Part shown: piece by piece, positions 1-12,507 of the stretch | How positions within the stretch are numbered: position 1 is the first letter of the stretch | Layout of the letters: every line of letters begins with the position of its first letter | Source of the DNA: Linnemannia elongata | Lineage: Eukaryota > Mortierellomycota > Mortierellomycetes > Mortierellales > Mortierellaceae | Length of the DNA stretch: 64,000 bases | Assembly: GCA_036320915.1 (NCBI GenBank) | Contig: JAXBDG010000022.1 | Location: 620,001-684,000 of the forward strand | Reading direction: 5' to 3' | The notes under the pieces: generated by a model | What the model saw: the letters and a program-made list of their open reading frames with translations, nothing else | The model's database searches: none | What the model was told of the DNA's origin: nothing | Translations under genes and position numbers: made by a program

Positions 1-260
1 AGGCGATGCCGAATGTAATGACGGCTAAAGCCTATTATTCGACATCTCCAGGGACTCCAGATGTCCCACCCATCCCACCCTGTTTCTCTGACAAGTGATA
101 GAGAGCAAGTATCTGGAGGTCCCCCTTATATAGCCATGAGCACCCCTTTTTATTTTTATTTTTGAACAATCACGATAGCAATAAAGAAAGATACACACAT
201 CTGGAGTCCCTGGAGATGTCGAATAATAGGCTTTAGCCGTCATTACATTCGGCATCGCCT
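1..260. mobile_element. MITE-like element with 64-bp perfect terminal inverted repeats
   Basis: Bases 1-64 are the exact reverse complement of 197-260; both ends read aggcgatgccgaatgtaatg inward. The 132-base interior is AT-rich and has no meaningful reading frame. Size, long perfect inverted repeats and lack of coding capacity fit a miniature inverted-repeat transposable element. The left end coincides with the window edge, so the repeat may extend further and no target-site duplication can be judged. Perfect arms suggest recent insertion or a snap-back origin. Confidence 0.75.
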
Positions 261-1351
261 TTCATTTTCTTTCTTTCTCGTCTCTTTTTTGTTCATTTGA
301 GAAATGGTCAAATGAAATCCAGTAATGTTACATATAATACCAGAATAAATAATATACTCAACTGCTAGCATCCATTCATTAAGCGAATTAGTACCATGAA
401 TCCATGTCTACCTCCTGCATGCGAGTAATTCATCTCTTTGCATCTCCTCTTCGCACCAATAGAGCCTCCTACTCTTTCACCCCTGTTCTGATGCACCCTA
501 TTTTCATTTCACCTGTTAACAAAGACACCCCAAAGTGAGCGGGAAATGTGGCTATGCGCAAGGCAATATCACAACATTCGATTTTCCCATATGTAAAATC
601 CCGTCTCAGAAACACAGCCGTCTTTTTGTAAATACGTTTTGTTTTTCTTTTTGTTCAGTGACCATTAGTGTACTTTCTTCATTACCAGTGTCTGCTCACA
701 TGGTCATGCCATTTAATATTTTGCACAGCCTTTACTTTTCCTATTATGGCGTCAAAGTAAGAAAGGGTGCTCTGATAAACCGAATGCCCTTTTTTTCGGT
801 CGACACAGCCACAGGGTCGCGAAAAAGGCGATGCAATTTTCGCTCTTTCTTTTTTGCCTTCTAAAAAAAGACACTCAAACTAGCAACCTAGGAGACGCCT
901 GCTTGCCTTTTACCAAAATTGCCATATTCCCATGGATACATGTAACATGTAGCATACAGCATGTACTTAGCGCCTATCAAATAAAGAGTCGCGCGGTCTG
1001 TCTGTTGCTATTTCGCCTCTCCGCCAGATGGCTGTGATGTATCCCGGCATTGAAAAGTGAGGTTCTCTGCGTTCTATTTTGCTATAGTATCTTTCCCTTT
1101 TGATAACCCCGTCTGCTTTTATGCCAGTTTTCGCCTGGCAGTTGGTTCCTTTAAAACAAGCATCCTTTTTCTTATTTTCCCTTTTTCACCTACTTTTTTA
1201 ACCTATAATAGAAGAACCTGCACTTCCTCTCACCTTTCTTCTCTTCCTTGTCTTGCACCTACAAAACTCCTTCACCTCTCCAAATTGGATCTTACGTCAC
1301 AACACCCAATCCTCCTCACCTATCCACAAGAAGGAAAAAGGAAAAAAAAGA
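261..1351. other. Upstream region of family copy 1, no gene seen
   Basis: AT-rich, pyrimidine-rich spacer. Short frames here have no codon bias, no recognisable domain and no partner exons. The last 200 bases are C/T-rich and lead into the ATG at 1352, as in the other family members, so this probably holds the promoter and 5' leader. Confidence 0.5.
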
Positions 1352-3414
1352 ATGTCATCGAGTAATCGCCCCATCCCGGTTTACAACCAAGCATGCATCG
1401 CCGCAGACAGTTCTCGTGCCCAAACCTCGTTCTACCTTGCAGGATCCTCACAACCTGGTCATTTGACCGTCGATTATTTCAACAACTTCCAATCGCCCCC
1501 GGCGCCCAACCCGGTCGCTGACCAGACGGATCAACTGGCTTGGGACACTAATGCAAAAAAGTCGTGTTTTACACGGCCTAATCAACAGCTTACCAATCCG
1601 TAAGTGTTGAGGCGGGTTGAGGAGAGAGAGAGATGAAGGCAGCGAAATGAAGAGGGAGAGAAAGGAAAGAAAGAAAGAGGGAGCGAAGTGAAGTGAAGTG
1701 AAAGAGATGGGGAGATGGGAGAGAAAGAGAGTAGAAAGGGAGAAAGATGAAAGAAGTGAAAAAAAGAGAGTGCGGGATAGAAGTAGAAAATGGAACGAAA
1801 TGGTCTTGCGTAAAGTAACTTCCCTTGGTCTCTGTTGGTAACACGCATCATTTTTTTTCTATTTTTCTCCTCCCAAAGTGGTATCTATATTGTTCAATTC
1901 GGGGTTGGTTCTACGTACATGGCCCTCGCACAAACCAACAACATCGTCTCGAACTCACTCGCCTTTCAAGATATTAGTCTTCCTTACCCCAAACTCTTTG
2001 CTTGGACCGGAAAACATGAAGAACATGACATGTTCGTTGTAGCGACAAACATCACGTTGAACTCGAAACCCAATTTGTGGGCGGGCATGCGCCTGGATTT
2101 CATTAATACTGCGATGAACTTGCTAAGGTAGGAGAGAGGCTCGCCGACAGAGGATATTGATGCCACTGTGTAATTTGAATAGTTTAATGGCTACAAATGC
2201 ATGATGTGCCACAGGCTATTTTCAACCTCAAAGATTGACGAACTGTTTGTGGTGGCTATATGCTACAATAGCTTACCTGGGGCGAGCAACCCTATCGATA
2301 GCAACCAGGCTCTGCTTGCTCTTGGGACGTACGGATCATTTAACGCTTCCACAACCCAAGGCTACACTACAGTTTTCGACAAGAGCGGAGGAGGACAAAT
2401 CCAATCTACCGCTGGCAATCTTCAGGCAGCTGTAGGAACCAATGTGCCAGTCGTCTCACTTGATCCTCCTATGGCTGTCAACATGAACGGAATCAGGCTA
2501 ACCGCGGACGCCATACCCGTCACCATGGAGAACGTTGGCTACATCCTTGACAAGGTAAGTAGTTTCTTTCTTGTGTGCGACACAACAACGTGTTGGGGGT
2601 TACAACGAAAAGCTGACATTCCCTGTGATCTTGCTTCCTCTCTCGTCACTAGGCAACCAATGGCTCTACTACCATCTATTCCATCAACCCTAGCCAGTCA
2701 AACGTATTATCTACAGTGTACGTCTCAGGACCCTCACTTCCGTTCTCAAACATCTTGGCCGCCTCGGGCCTCAATAGTGGAATCCTTACATACTCTTCCA
2801 ACGGCACCGTGGCGTCTTTCAACGTCTTTGATGTCAATAGGGGTACTTGGTCCGGAAACGGTCTGATCCCGGCAGCTGTAGTGGATCCTAACTCGACACG
2901 TATTGGAGCAATCATCGGAGGCGTTGTTGGAGGTCTCCTTATAATTGCCCTCGTTATCTTCTTCTTCGTCCGACGTCGTCGCCAGGGTGCACAGAAATCA
3001 GCTGAAAACGCCGAACTCGCCCATTTGAACTCTGACGAGATCAAGACTTCCGGCTTTGACCAAGGATACGTTCAGTACGACCACGGGTATGTCCAGCACA
3101 ACCAAGGATACATCCAATACGATCAAGGTTATCAGCACACGCCCGTCTTCTTTCTTCCTCCACCAACGCCTACCAACCATGGCCTAGACGACTCGTACAA
3201 GGTGGATGCTTCGGCTAGCCCGACCAATCCCTACGTCAGTCCTACGTCCTACAGAGAATCCGCTTCTCGTCCAGTAGAAAGTCCTGAGATTCTTTTTTCC
3301 AGGTCCGTAAAGTTGCCAGTCAGTCATGGCCCTCAGTTTATTCCAAACAGCTCAGCTGCAGCGTCCGATGCTCGGTCTCCTCAACTCGTCTCCAGTACAA
3401 CTGACAGTGCATAG
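1352..3414 (+). CDS. Tandem family copy 1: single-pass membrane protein with repeat-rich tail
   Basis: Not a family I recognise. Exons 1352-1599, 1879-2127, 2272-2554 and 2653-3414 give 513 residues; intron phases are 2, 2 and 0. The ectodomain (1-343) has no signal peptide, two cysteines (C15, C72) and beta-strand-like blocks such as YIVQFG, SPKLF-like PKLFAWTG, VNMNGI and GYILDK. Its end (FDVNRGTWSGNGL) looks like a kelch blade. One membrane segment (344-366, from IGAIIGGVVGGLL) is followed by RRRR, so the tail should be cytosolic. The tail has four tyrosine repeats of the DQGYVQYD type, a proline block (FFLPPPTP), NPYVSPTSYRES and a PQFIP/RSPQL end. The start is the ATG that aligns with the SS.IPVYNQACLA starts of its neighbours. 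Exon borders are inferred by aligning the array members. Role unknown; a surface sensor or adhesion protein is an inference. Confidence 0.75.
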
Positions 3415-3994
3415 TGTCTTGTATTGTGCCTTTTCTGTTTATACCCTGCTCTATGCGCAATATAAAAAAGACATTTTCACAACGTTTTCCTAGTGAGAAA
3501 AAAGCAGGGTGAACAGAATGATATGCGTGATCTTTGCAAGTTCTTCTCTGTACTGATATATTATATTTCTTTGGATTCGTCTTCGCCCGCCAAAAAAAAT
3601 GAATGAGATAAGCTGGTTGCAGGAGCCATCCATTATCCACACAACATTCAGTATTAGTCGTTCGCCGTTGAATGCATCTCCTCATGTATTTCTGAACCAG
3701 TGTTGAACATAGCCCATTCCCATTGTTTGTTTTGTTTTATGTTCAACTGGAAATATGACTCCATCATACGTCCACAGCGCTTTTTTTTTCTCTTGCCATG
3801 CCATGCCAGCGTTTGACTGAGAATGCCAGTGAACACTTGCGTAGCCCTTGTAAGTTCGGCTCCAGAACAAGGGCACGCCATAGCAAGTTGTAGTTTTTCG
3901 TTACTAACACAGTCAATAGCACGAAAAGAACCACGCCTCTGTTTGACGCTAAAAAAAAAAAAAAAAAAAAAGGATTATACTTCTAGCAGTCCTA
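3415..3994. other. 3' flank of copy 1, no gene seen
   Basis: AT-rich spacer with a run of A at about 3950-3971 just before the transposon-like repeat. Nothing coding is supported. Confidence 0.45.
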
Positions 3995-6608
3995 TGCCGT
4001 ACACTCCGATTTACAGCCCGTCGGGGGCTGTAAAAATCCATTTCATATGTTTTGTACAGTCCCCGGATTCTACACCGTGTAAATTTTTCAAAATCTTTTT
4101 CGGTCTTTTTTGGTTTTTTTTATGGTGTCAAATCACTTGAAAAATCCCTAAGTGCACGTCTATTGCAAGTATCATCTGATTCATTCTTTAACAATAGTTT
4201 CACTATCTAGGCTTTAAATATGCTGAATTAGCTGTTGTTGACGTGTTGAAGTGCCTTTTCGTAGCAGAGTTGGTGCAGCGGACGCATATTGTTATATTTT
4301 TAGATCCCACGTTCAATCCTTCATAGTTTCTCTTTTTTTTTTTTGCATGGTTGGATATCGGTGACATCCTTTTTTGATTCGAGACATCCATAGTACGGCT
4401 TTGTTACATGTACACATTGTCTCTAGTTACAAGAGTAACTATCTCACCCTTGATATGTGTTAGACAGAGTATTGTGCGTTTTTTTGGTGATGTTATGTTT
4501 TAAAACTGTTCTTTTACATAACAAACGAACACTACCTGCACCGTTGCCTTTCATAGACTCCACAATCCACATTTGACATTATTACCTTTATTCTCTACGT
4601 GTCACTGTACATTCACATTCTACTTCACTAGGATAGGTAGCTCTCAGTCTTCTACACTATTAATAATAAAACGTAAAGCGAATAACAGGAGGAGTAAGGA
4701 ATAGTGGCGAGACGAAGAGACAAGGAAAAGAAGAGGCAAGATCGACAAGCAAGAAGAAATGCTGTTTATTATTACAAAGGAGGTTTTTTAGGTGCCATGG
4801 AACAGAGGGTGGAGACTAAGTGAGGGTGAGAAGTAGGTGCCATTGTGAATGTGCCATTGTTGATGAAGGTAAAGTGTGTAAGAAACCCTTCAGCGCAGAA
4901 CCTTGTGTCATGTTTTGAAAATCATAAGTGAGCACCAGAGAACAAGCGACTGAACAAGTGTGCAAGAGAGAAGAAAAAAAGAGGTAAGAAGAAGAAGAGG
5001 AAGAAGAGTGCACTAGTGAACAAGAGAGAACGAGAGGAAAAGAAGGAAGAAGCGGATAGATGAATACGTGACCAAGGGGATGTGGAAGAGTACGGTGTAA
5101 ATGTGTTTAAAAAAACGTAATACTACAACGAGCTTAAAAAGCATGCTAGGCACAAACTGCGAGCATTCATATGTGTTTGTAAGCACCAGGTTGAGGCGTT
5201 GGTTTGTCTAGAGGATCCTAGGATGTGAATTTGATTGACTAGGCATAGGATATGAAAGGCTACTTCTGGTGACGAGACTGTTTTAGATCTATTATCCTCA
5301 TACGACTGGTACAGCGACAGAATGAGAAGTACTGAACAATGTGTCCTTGGAAGAAACTGATTTTTTTTAAAAAAAGGGGCAAAAAATGATGTGCGCATAA
5401 AATACAGTGTCGTTGCACCCAAAAACTCCGCTAAATGAGCCCAAGAAACCTTTTCGCCGAAACAATTTTTTTTTACTCAGATCATCGGGATGTAGAATTT
5501 CCAGTCCCAGCGGGCCATTATTCTCATTCAAAAAAAAAAAAAAAAATAGCAGCGATTACAATGAAAACAACAGCAATCCTCCATTTAGCTCATTGTACTT
5601 GGCGAAAAACCTCTTTTTCTTTGTTCCTCACTTGCTTCCTTCCTCCTATGACACATATTGTTCCTTGCTTATTCCATCATCACCCCTATTGCTCTCTCTC
5701 TTGGCGCCGCCGATCCTTAGTACGCAATGGCTTCGCCAAGCGACAGAACAAGGGGAAAATGCCATTCAGTGGGTCTAACAAATGGAGATGGAGTAATGAG
5801 CCCGGTGGAGTAATGAACCCGATGGAGAAATTGCAGTGATAAAACTACCTTCCCTCTGCTCGGTTTGTGGATTGCCTGGGCATAATGGAGCTACTTGTCT
5901 ATCAAAAAATGCGTGCCTCTTTAAAGAGAAGAGAATATGATCTTAATAAACATGGAGGCACTTTATATCTTACGTTTTTGAACAAAGGGGTTTTGCTACA
6001 AGAGAAAAAGTTGATCGTTTTATTATACGTCTGTCCTGTGAGTATCTTTAACTTTTCAGCATGTTATACCAAGGCCCTATAACTGGTAACGCAAGTAGGG
6101 AATGTGTGCCTTCAAGAAAACTGGGACCGTCATCACAATTGACGATGAGGGAATATTCTTTGGGTTAGTAAAGGTACATGTTAGCGAAGATGAAGTTTTT
6201 ACGATGTCGATTTATTTCTTCCCTGTGCCTCTGTGATAGATGTAGGTTGAGGGAGTGCGAAGCAATAACACGAGGAAAGGGCAATGGGGAGAGTAGCAAG
6301 TGGAGAAGGGGGAAAGTGGAATAGTAAAGGAAGGTGGAAAGGGTAAGGAGAGTGAGGAAAGGATGGGGAATGCAAAGGAGTCGCTGGAACTCAAACAACA
6401 ATGCATTAAGAGGATTGTTAGATGAAAGTCGGAGCGAGGTTTACCTCTATATGCAAACATTGCAATAAAAGGATGTTGTTTCGCTTTTACCAAAGATCCT
6501 GACATTTTTCTGGAAAAATTTACACGGTGTAGAAGCCGGGGACTGTACAAAACATATGAAATGATTTTTTACAGCCCGCAGGGGACTGTAAATTAGAGTG
6601 TACGGCAC
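3995..6608. mobile_element. Decayed DNA transposon with about 97-bp imperfect terminal inverted repeats
   Basis: The left end (about 3995-4091) and the right end (about 6511-6608) are imperfect inverted copies. Both include gccgtacact, a hairpin-like acagcccg...gctgtaa stretch, catttcatatgttttgtaca and tctacaccgtgtaaattttt. They bracket 2.6 kb with no long open frame. A CX2CX4HX4C zinc knuckle remains inside (5857-5898). The structure fits a degenerate class II element or a non-autonomous derivative. It explains why copies 1 and 2 of the gene family lie 3.8 kb apart while later spacers are shorter. Confidence 0.65.
5800..5940 (+). pseudogene. Zinc-knuckle remnant, possible transposase C-terminus
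   Basis: A frame of about 46 codons between stops encodes CSVCGLPGHNGATC followed by a basic end. CX2CX4HX4C knuckles of the CxxCGxxGHNxxTC type are known at the C-termini of Mutator-like transposases and in other nucleic-acid-binding proteins. No catalytic domain is readable upstream, so this is a relic at most. Its position inside the inverted-repeat element supports a transposase origin, but that remains inference. Confidence 0.45.
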
Positions 6609-7166
6609 CGGGCGTCAAAAAGTATCATCCAAAAAAAAAAAAAAAAGCATGCAAGAAAGAATGCTGAAAAGGGACGCTCTGACCGCTTTCTTGCATTGTT
6701 TTGACTTTTTTTTAAGGCTGTGCCTTGTGGATTCTTGGCAGAAGTTTAACCCTCGCCCTGATTTCTTTTTTTTGGCGGTATTGCTCCTTTTTCTCAGAGG
6801 CGACATTTGCGTCTACACCTTTTCTTCGTCCTGGAAATGCCACTTCAAGCAGTGCTTTTCTAAACTAGGCAAAGAAAAGTAAGCCACTGGGTTGTCAGAT
6901 CCTTTTAAACGATTGTTTCGCTCCCTCTTTCGCCTTCTTTCTTTTCCAACTCACCCAAAATATACTTCCCACTGCTTTTGCCTCCTGCATTTCATCTACT
7001 CGCTATTGAGTCCTACATATCTCACCTCCTTCCTCTCCTTTCGTTGTTTTTCCTCCGTTACTCTACCTGCACACTTTCTTTTCCAGCTCAATTCACACTA
7101 CAGCACCTGCTTTTTTTTTTATTTTATTTTATTTTTCTCCTGTGAGCTTCTCCACATCCCACAGAA
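6609..7166. other. Promoter-side spacer of copy 2
   Basis: T/C-rich leader ending in a T-rich tract (7110-7137) before the ATG at 7167. No gene is supported. Confidence 0.4.
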
Positions 7167-9149
7167 ATGTCAGCAGGCACACAACCTATCCCTGTTTACA
7201 ACGAGGCATGCCTCGCTACAGACAGTGCCAGTAACCAAACATACTTTTATCTCGCCGGTTCTCCAAAACCAGGGACTCTTACCGTCCACTCTTTCAACAA
7301 CTGGGGCTCACCTGCCGAACCCTTTGCGAACCAGACGGATGCTAACGCATGGGGTATAGGCCACAAAAAGCTGTGTTTCATGCAACCGAATCAACTTGTT
7401 CCCAACCCGTAAGTACCAAAAATTCAGTGAGGTTGAGATGAGTGACAAAGAAAGACAAGAGTGAGAGAAGAGAGAGAGAGAAGATTGAAAAAAGAGAGAG
7501 GAAGGAGATTATGAAAGAAAGTAAGAAGGAAGATGACAAATCTAGAGCGCCGTAGACTTAAAATTGCCTTAGCCTGGCTCGCCTCTAACAGTCCATCATT
7601 TATTTGCTCCAATCCCCCTTCTCGTTTTGAAGGAGCGTCTATGTTATTCAATTTGGGGAGATGACATCCAAACTAGGTCTTGTCCGAAAAAACGGCACCA
7701 TAGATGACCCAGCAGCTTTTCGCAATAACTTCTTTCCGAGCCCAAAACTCTTTGCCTGGAGCGGAAGGTTTAAAGAGCAGGATATGTTCACTGTTGCCGC
7801 CCACCGTCTTAACGGCACGACACCGAATGAATGGGCGGGTTTACGGCTGGATTTCCTTGATCTATTCTCAAGCCTTCTAGAGTATGCGCATCAAAAGGAA
7901 ATATGAGCCACAAATGCTTTGAACCTTCGAAGAATGATGTGTCAGAGTTTGTCCCGTGTTAGAACATGAAAACTAATGACCTGCAATGATGTATGCTATA
8001 CTAGCTATAAAGTGTCAACAAATCCTATTGATATCGACCAAGCGCTGCTTGCTGTCGGAGCCTACGGATCTTTCAATGACAGCACGTCCCAAGGATATAC
8101 CGTTGTTTTCGGTCGGAGCGGTGCGGATAGATCGATTAGCGGTGCAGGACAGATCTTCTCGACCAAGGGCAGTCTCCTGCCAATATTGAACGCCAACGTG
8201 ACTACTGTATCTCTCACTGCTCCAGTGAATGTTAGCATGAATGGGATCACGCTGACTGAAAACGCGATTCCTGTTACTATGGGCAAAAGAGCATACATCC
8301 TTGACAAGGTAACTCAAGTTCTCCGTGGTTGAAACTGACGTTTTGAGCTTGCAAACAACCTGCTTACACTCCTTTTTGTTTTTATCTGCTTGCCAGGGGA
8401 GCAACAATCTCACGGTTGTCTATTACATCGAACCGGGCACTTCGTCCACATTAAACCTAGTCGATAACGCTGGAGGCTCGCTTCCATTCTCGAGCATATT
8501 GGCAGCCTCTGCACTCTACAATGGAATTCTCACGTACTCGTCTAGCAACAACGTGGCAACCTTCAACCTCTTTGACGTGACCGAGAACACTTGGAGAGGG
8601 AACGGAGTGGTCTCAAATCCTAAGTCCTCTCCCTCTACTCCCATTGGAGCCATCATCGGAGGCGTTGCAGGCGGTCTTATAGCCATTGTCCTCATAGTCT
8701 TTTTTATTCTCCGACGCCGTCGCCAGACCGCCTCAAAGGCATCCTATGGCGTCGAACTTGTCCAGCCGAACTCTGATGAGAACAAGACCACTGGCACCAA
8801 TCAGGAATATGTGCAATACGATCAGGGATATGTACAATACAACCAAGGGTCCTACGACCAAGGATACCAGCACCCGCCCTCCTTCATTCCTCCTCCGCCA
8901 ACATCCATCAACCAAGGCGCAGACGACTTGTACAAGGTGGATGCTCCATCTAGCCCGACCAATCCCTATGTCAGCCCTACGTCTTACAGAGACTCCACGT
9001 CTTTCCCGCCAGCAAGTCCCGAATCCGTCTTGGCCAAGTCTGCAAGATCGTCGGTTATTCAGAGTCCACAGTACTTTCCAGGCGGTTCCGTTGCTGTGTC
9101 CGAAGTCCGCTCCCCTCAAACCGTCCCCAGTAGATCTGCTAGCCCCTAG
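7167..9149 (+). CDS. Tandem family copy 2: single-pass membrane protein with tyrosine-repeat tail
   Basis: Exons 7167-7408, 7633-7881, 8005-8308 and 8397-9149 give 515 residues with the same intron phases as copy 1 (2, 2, 0). The paired cysteines sit in PVYNEAC and KKLCF. The third exon is the longest of the family (304 bases) because of an insert around DRSISGAG, just before the conserved GQIFSTKG strand. The membrane segment is residues 348-370 and is followed by RRRRQ. The tail has QYDQGYVQYNQGSYDQGY, then FIPPPP, DLYKVDAPSSPTNPYVSP and a SYRDS box, ending SPQ.VPS. The tail is the closest match to that of copy 1, so these two may be a recent pair. Exon 2 could start a few bases differently (7633 gives the best family alignment). 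Function unknown. Confidence 0.75.
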
Positions 9150-10458
9150 TTTCGTAGGAGAGGCGATGGTTTTGTTTTGCCCCATGAAATTACCCCTTTT
9201 CACGACAAAAAACAATGAAAAAGATTGTTTGCGCAAAAGCAAGTGCCAAACTCTGTCATATGCCGTGGGCCATGGTACAGGTGCATAATAAACCAGCACG
9301 GCCACTCAGTTCAATGTATTAAAAAGTCGAATCAAAGAAGTGTTGGTAAACAGCGAGCAAAAAGAGAGACATCGACCTGTCTGCTCACATATGCCCCTTT
9401 TTCACAGCAATCCCAATGGCTGTAACATCAAGTACACTCCGAGTGCAGCGCCTTGCGCACGTCAACGGCGCCAATGTTCAATCGATCCCTAACCGAGCTA
9501 GCCAAACCTATCAATGTCGAGGGTCTTGTTCAAAAAATAAGGTTATTGGTATCCATTCCACAAAGCATGATGTCTTTATATATTGCCAATGCCTGCCCTC
9601 AGCGACACACGGTTTTTATGGGTCCTTTCATCCTATCTATCTCAAAAGTGTCGAGTGTTGAATATCACCAAGCATGGCACAGCTGGGCCTGGATTCTTCT
9701 CGTTTACTTTTCTGCACATAGCCAGATGCAAATCGAGGTTACATCGAGGGCGATGTGCTTCCTTTCCTTCTTCCTTTTCTTTTCGAACTATAAAAAGACA
9801 GCAGAAGGGGGATGTTTTAAACCTAGAAGTTCTTTTCTTTTCCACCTTGTTCCTGTCCTCCGTGCATGTAAACAAAAAAAAACGTACACACAAACCGTGT
9901 CACCGTCTCATTTTTTTATCCGCCAATCCTCGGAGAAATAAGCCATGGCCAATCTGTCTTCTCCTTCCAGCCCCTAGACCTGATATCAGATTCTTTTCTC
10001 TGCTTGCGGTATCTTTTTCTTCTATTGGTAACCTACCTTGCGCCATTGTTTTTTATGCCCCCTATTCCCCCTAGGAATCTTCGATCTTATTTTTTTCCCT
10101 CGGGTCAAATCATGGGCATGCTCTTTTTCATTTTTAAGCAGAGGGCATCCTCTTGCTTTTTTTCTCACTTTTTCTTCCCTTTCTCGTTTTCAACCTCTTA
10201 TCGGCCAATCCTCTACTGTTCTTCTTTGCACCATTTCCTCCATACCCTCTATCTTCTCCATTTCACCCACCTCTTCTTCTCACCTTTCACGCACCCCTCG
10301 CTTCTTCCCCACTCCAAGTGAACGGATACACCTTTCCCATCCCAACAAATTGCAGCTCGTGTGCTCTCTGTTTCTCCTTCCCTCTCAGATCGCCGATCGC
10401 ATATTTCTCTCGGCTCACAAACAAATCTTTGACCTTGCGCCTTGTCACACACAAAAAA
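9150..10458. other. Spacer between copies 2 and 3, no gene seen
   Basis: About 1.3 kb of mixed composition becoming T/C-rich near 10,000-10,450. Frames at 9453-9941 and 10038-10565 look like low-complexity chance frames, except that the end of the upstream frame contains the real start of copy 3. Presumed promoter and leader. Confidence 0.4.
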
Positions 10459-12507
10459 ATGTCCTCAGGAATCCCCGTGTACAACCAGGCATGTCTCGCC
10501 ACCGACAGCTCAAGCACAACGCCATCATTTTACCTCGTTGGCTCCACTTCTCCTGGATCCCTTGAGGTCAATTACATCAACAACCCAGATTCCACTACAT
10601 ACACCCGGGTCGCGAGTCAGAAAGATCAATCCGCCTGGACCCCCAATGCTGCCAAGTTGTGTTACATCTACCCCTTCGCTATATCCGCCAATCCGTAAGT
10701 CGTAAAAGGCGAGAGAAGAAAAAAAAAAAAAAAGACAAATAAAAGTGCTATTTGACAAACCGAAAGGAGGAATAGGCGTAACTAGTCGAACACTCACACA
10801 CGGATGTTTTTTATCGTATCCCTTTCCCATTTTATAGTGGAATCAACGTTATCCAGTTTGGCTCAGGCTCTACCTACCTCGCCATGGCACAGACCAACAA
10901 CATAGTTTCTGGTGCGACCTCATTCCACAACACAGGCTTCATGTCTCCCAAGCTCTTCAGCTGGAGCGGCAAGTTTCAAGACTTTGACATGTTCACGGTC
11001 GTGGCGAACGATACGGATACGGCGACCGGTAGGCCTGGTACATGGGCAGGTTTGCGTCTCGATTTCCGCGACAATGGGTATAGCATGATCAGGTAAGCAA
11101 CTCATCAAAAGAAAAGTGATGTCGTGTATTCACCAAAGCCACCATACCTTGGTTATCAACGCGTACGGATGTGCTCACCTAAAACACAATCGTTGCGGGG
11201 GGGTTTTTTTACGCTGACAGCTACGGTGTAGGAAACAAGCCTGTCGTTCCCTGGGATGCATTGCTTTCTGTTGGAACGTACGGACAGTATGCGGGTAGCA
11301 CTGCCCCAGGATTCACAGTTGTTTTCGACAAGAGCAATAAGGGACAGATCTTTTCGACCGAGGGCAACCTCCTAGCAGATATGAACAACACTGTGCCAGT
11401 TGTTACTCTTGGTGTTCCGGTGAGTGTCAACATGAATGGGATTACGTTAACCGAGAACGCTATTCCGATCACAATGGGCAATACAGCCTATATCCTCGAC
11501 AAGGTAACACAAGTTCTATTATCCATGTTGACGCGACTAACAGACAACCATTTAGCTGACATGAATCTACTCGTTTTTTTCTTCATTAACTCCTTTTCCA
11601 GGCTTCCAATGGCACGACAGTCATCTACTCGATCAGCCCAGGCGCTTCGTCTACGTTGAACCGCGTCTACAAGACTGGCGACTCCCTTCCATTTGCCAAC
11701 AACATGGCTGCCGCTGCTCTCAACAACCAGATCCTCACCTACTCTGTCACCAAGAATGTCGCTTACTTTAATGTCTTTGATGTGGCTACAGCGTCCTGGT
11801 CAGGGAGTGGTCTTGTCTCTGGACCAGCGGTTGATGCTCCTCCTCCACTTTCTTCAAAGTCTTCGACGCCAATCGGCGCTATTGTGGGTGGAGCTGTTGG
11901 AGCTATGCTTGTCATTGCCTTGGCTCTATTCTTCTTTATTCGACGCCGGCGCCAAAGTACTTCCAAATCAGCCAACACCGCCGAACTCGCACAGGCAGGC
12001 ACCGAAGCGAACAAGAGTGACGGCGCCCAACAAGTAGACGCCCAGCGCTACGATCCAGTATACGTCCAATATGTCCAGCCTCAGTACGACCAAGGATACG
12101 CTCAACCTCAACACGATCAAGGATATGTGACTTACGAGCAGGCTCAGGAATATCAGCACGCATCCCCATTTATCCCACCTCCCCCACCCATCAACCAGGA
12201 CACCAATGTCTCGTACAAGGTCTACCAGCCAGAGACAGTCTCCTCCGCGACCGATAACGATGCTTCGTACAAGGTGCCTCATTCCGACTTGACAGACGCT
12301 TCCATGAACAGCCCCACGGTCGTCAACAACTCTCCATACATCAGTCCTGCATCTTACAGGGATTCCTTCCAACCGGGAAGCCCCGAACCTGTCCGTGCCA
12401 AAGTGTTGACGAGTACTCAGGGTCCTCAGTTCGTACCCAATGCTCCTGTCGCGGAGTCTGAAGCTCGCTCTCCCCAGGTCGTCCCAAGCTCGATGGTCGG
12501 TCATTAG
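10459..12507 (+). CDS. Tandem family copy 3: single-pass membrane protein, long tyrosine/glutamine tail
   Basis: Exons 10459-10694, 10838-11092, 11221-11503 and 11602-12507 give 559 residues; intron phases are 2, 2, 0. This is a good reference sequence for the family: VYNQACLATDSSS, FYLVGSTSPGSLEVNYINN, KLCYIYPF, NVIQFGSGSTYLAMAQTNN, SPKLFSWSGKFQDFDMFTVV, GQIFSTEG, VNMNGITLTENAIPITMG and AYILDK. The membrane segment is 349-371, then RRRRQ. The tail is longer than in copies 1-2: VDAQRYDPVYVQYVQPQYDQ-type repeats, FIPPPPPI, two YKV boxes, SPYISPASYRDS, PQFVP and RSPQVVPS. The tail has no cysteine and is rich in Tyr, Gln and Pro. Start chosen at the ATG directly before SSGIPVYNQAC; upstream codons in frame are pyrimidine-tract nonsense. 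Function unknown. Confidence 0.78.

Noticed and set aside
4261..4325. tRNA-like sequence: A-box-like tggtgcagcgg with a foldable D-arm and a weak B-box cgttcaatcc, followed by a T-run
   Set aside because: Anticodon, T and acceptor stems do not form; at best a decayed tRNA or SINE scrap inside the transposon relic.
9453..10565. Two overlapping + strand frames upstream of copy 3
   Set aside because: Low-complexity pyrimidine-tract translation without domains; only the ATG at 10459 aligns with the family.
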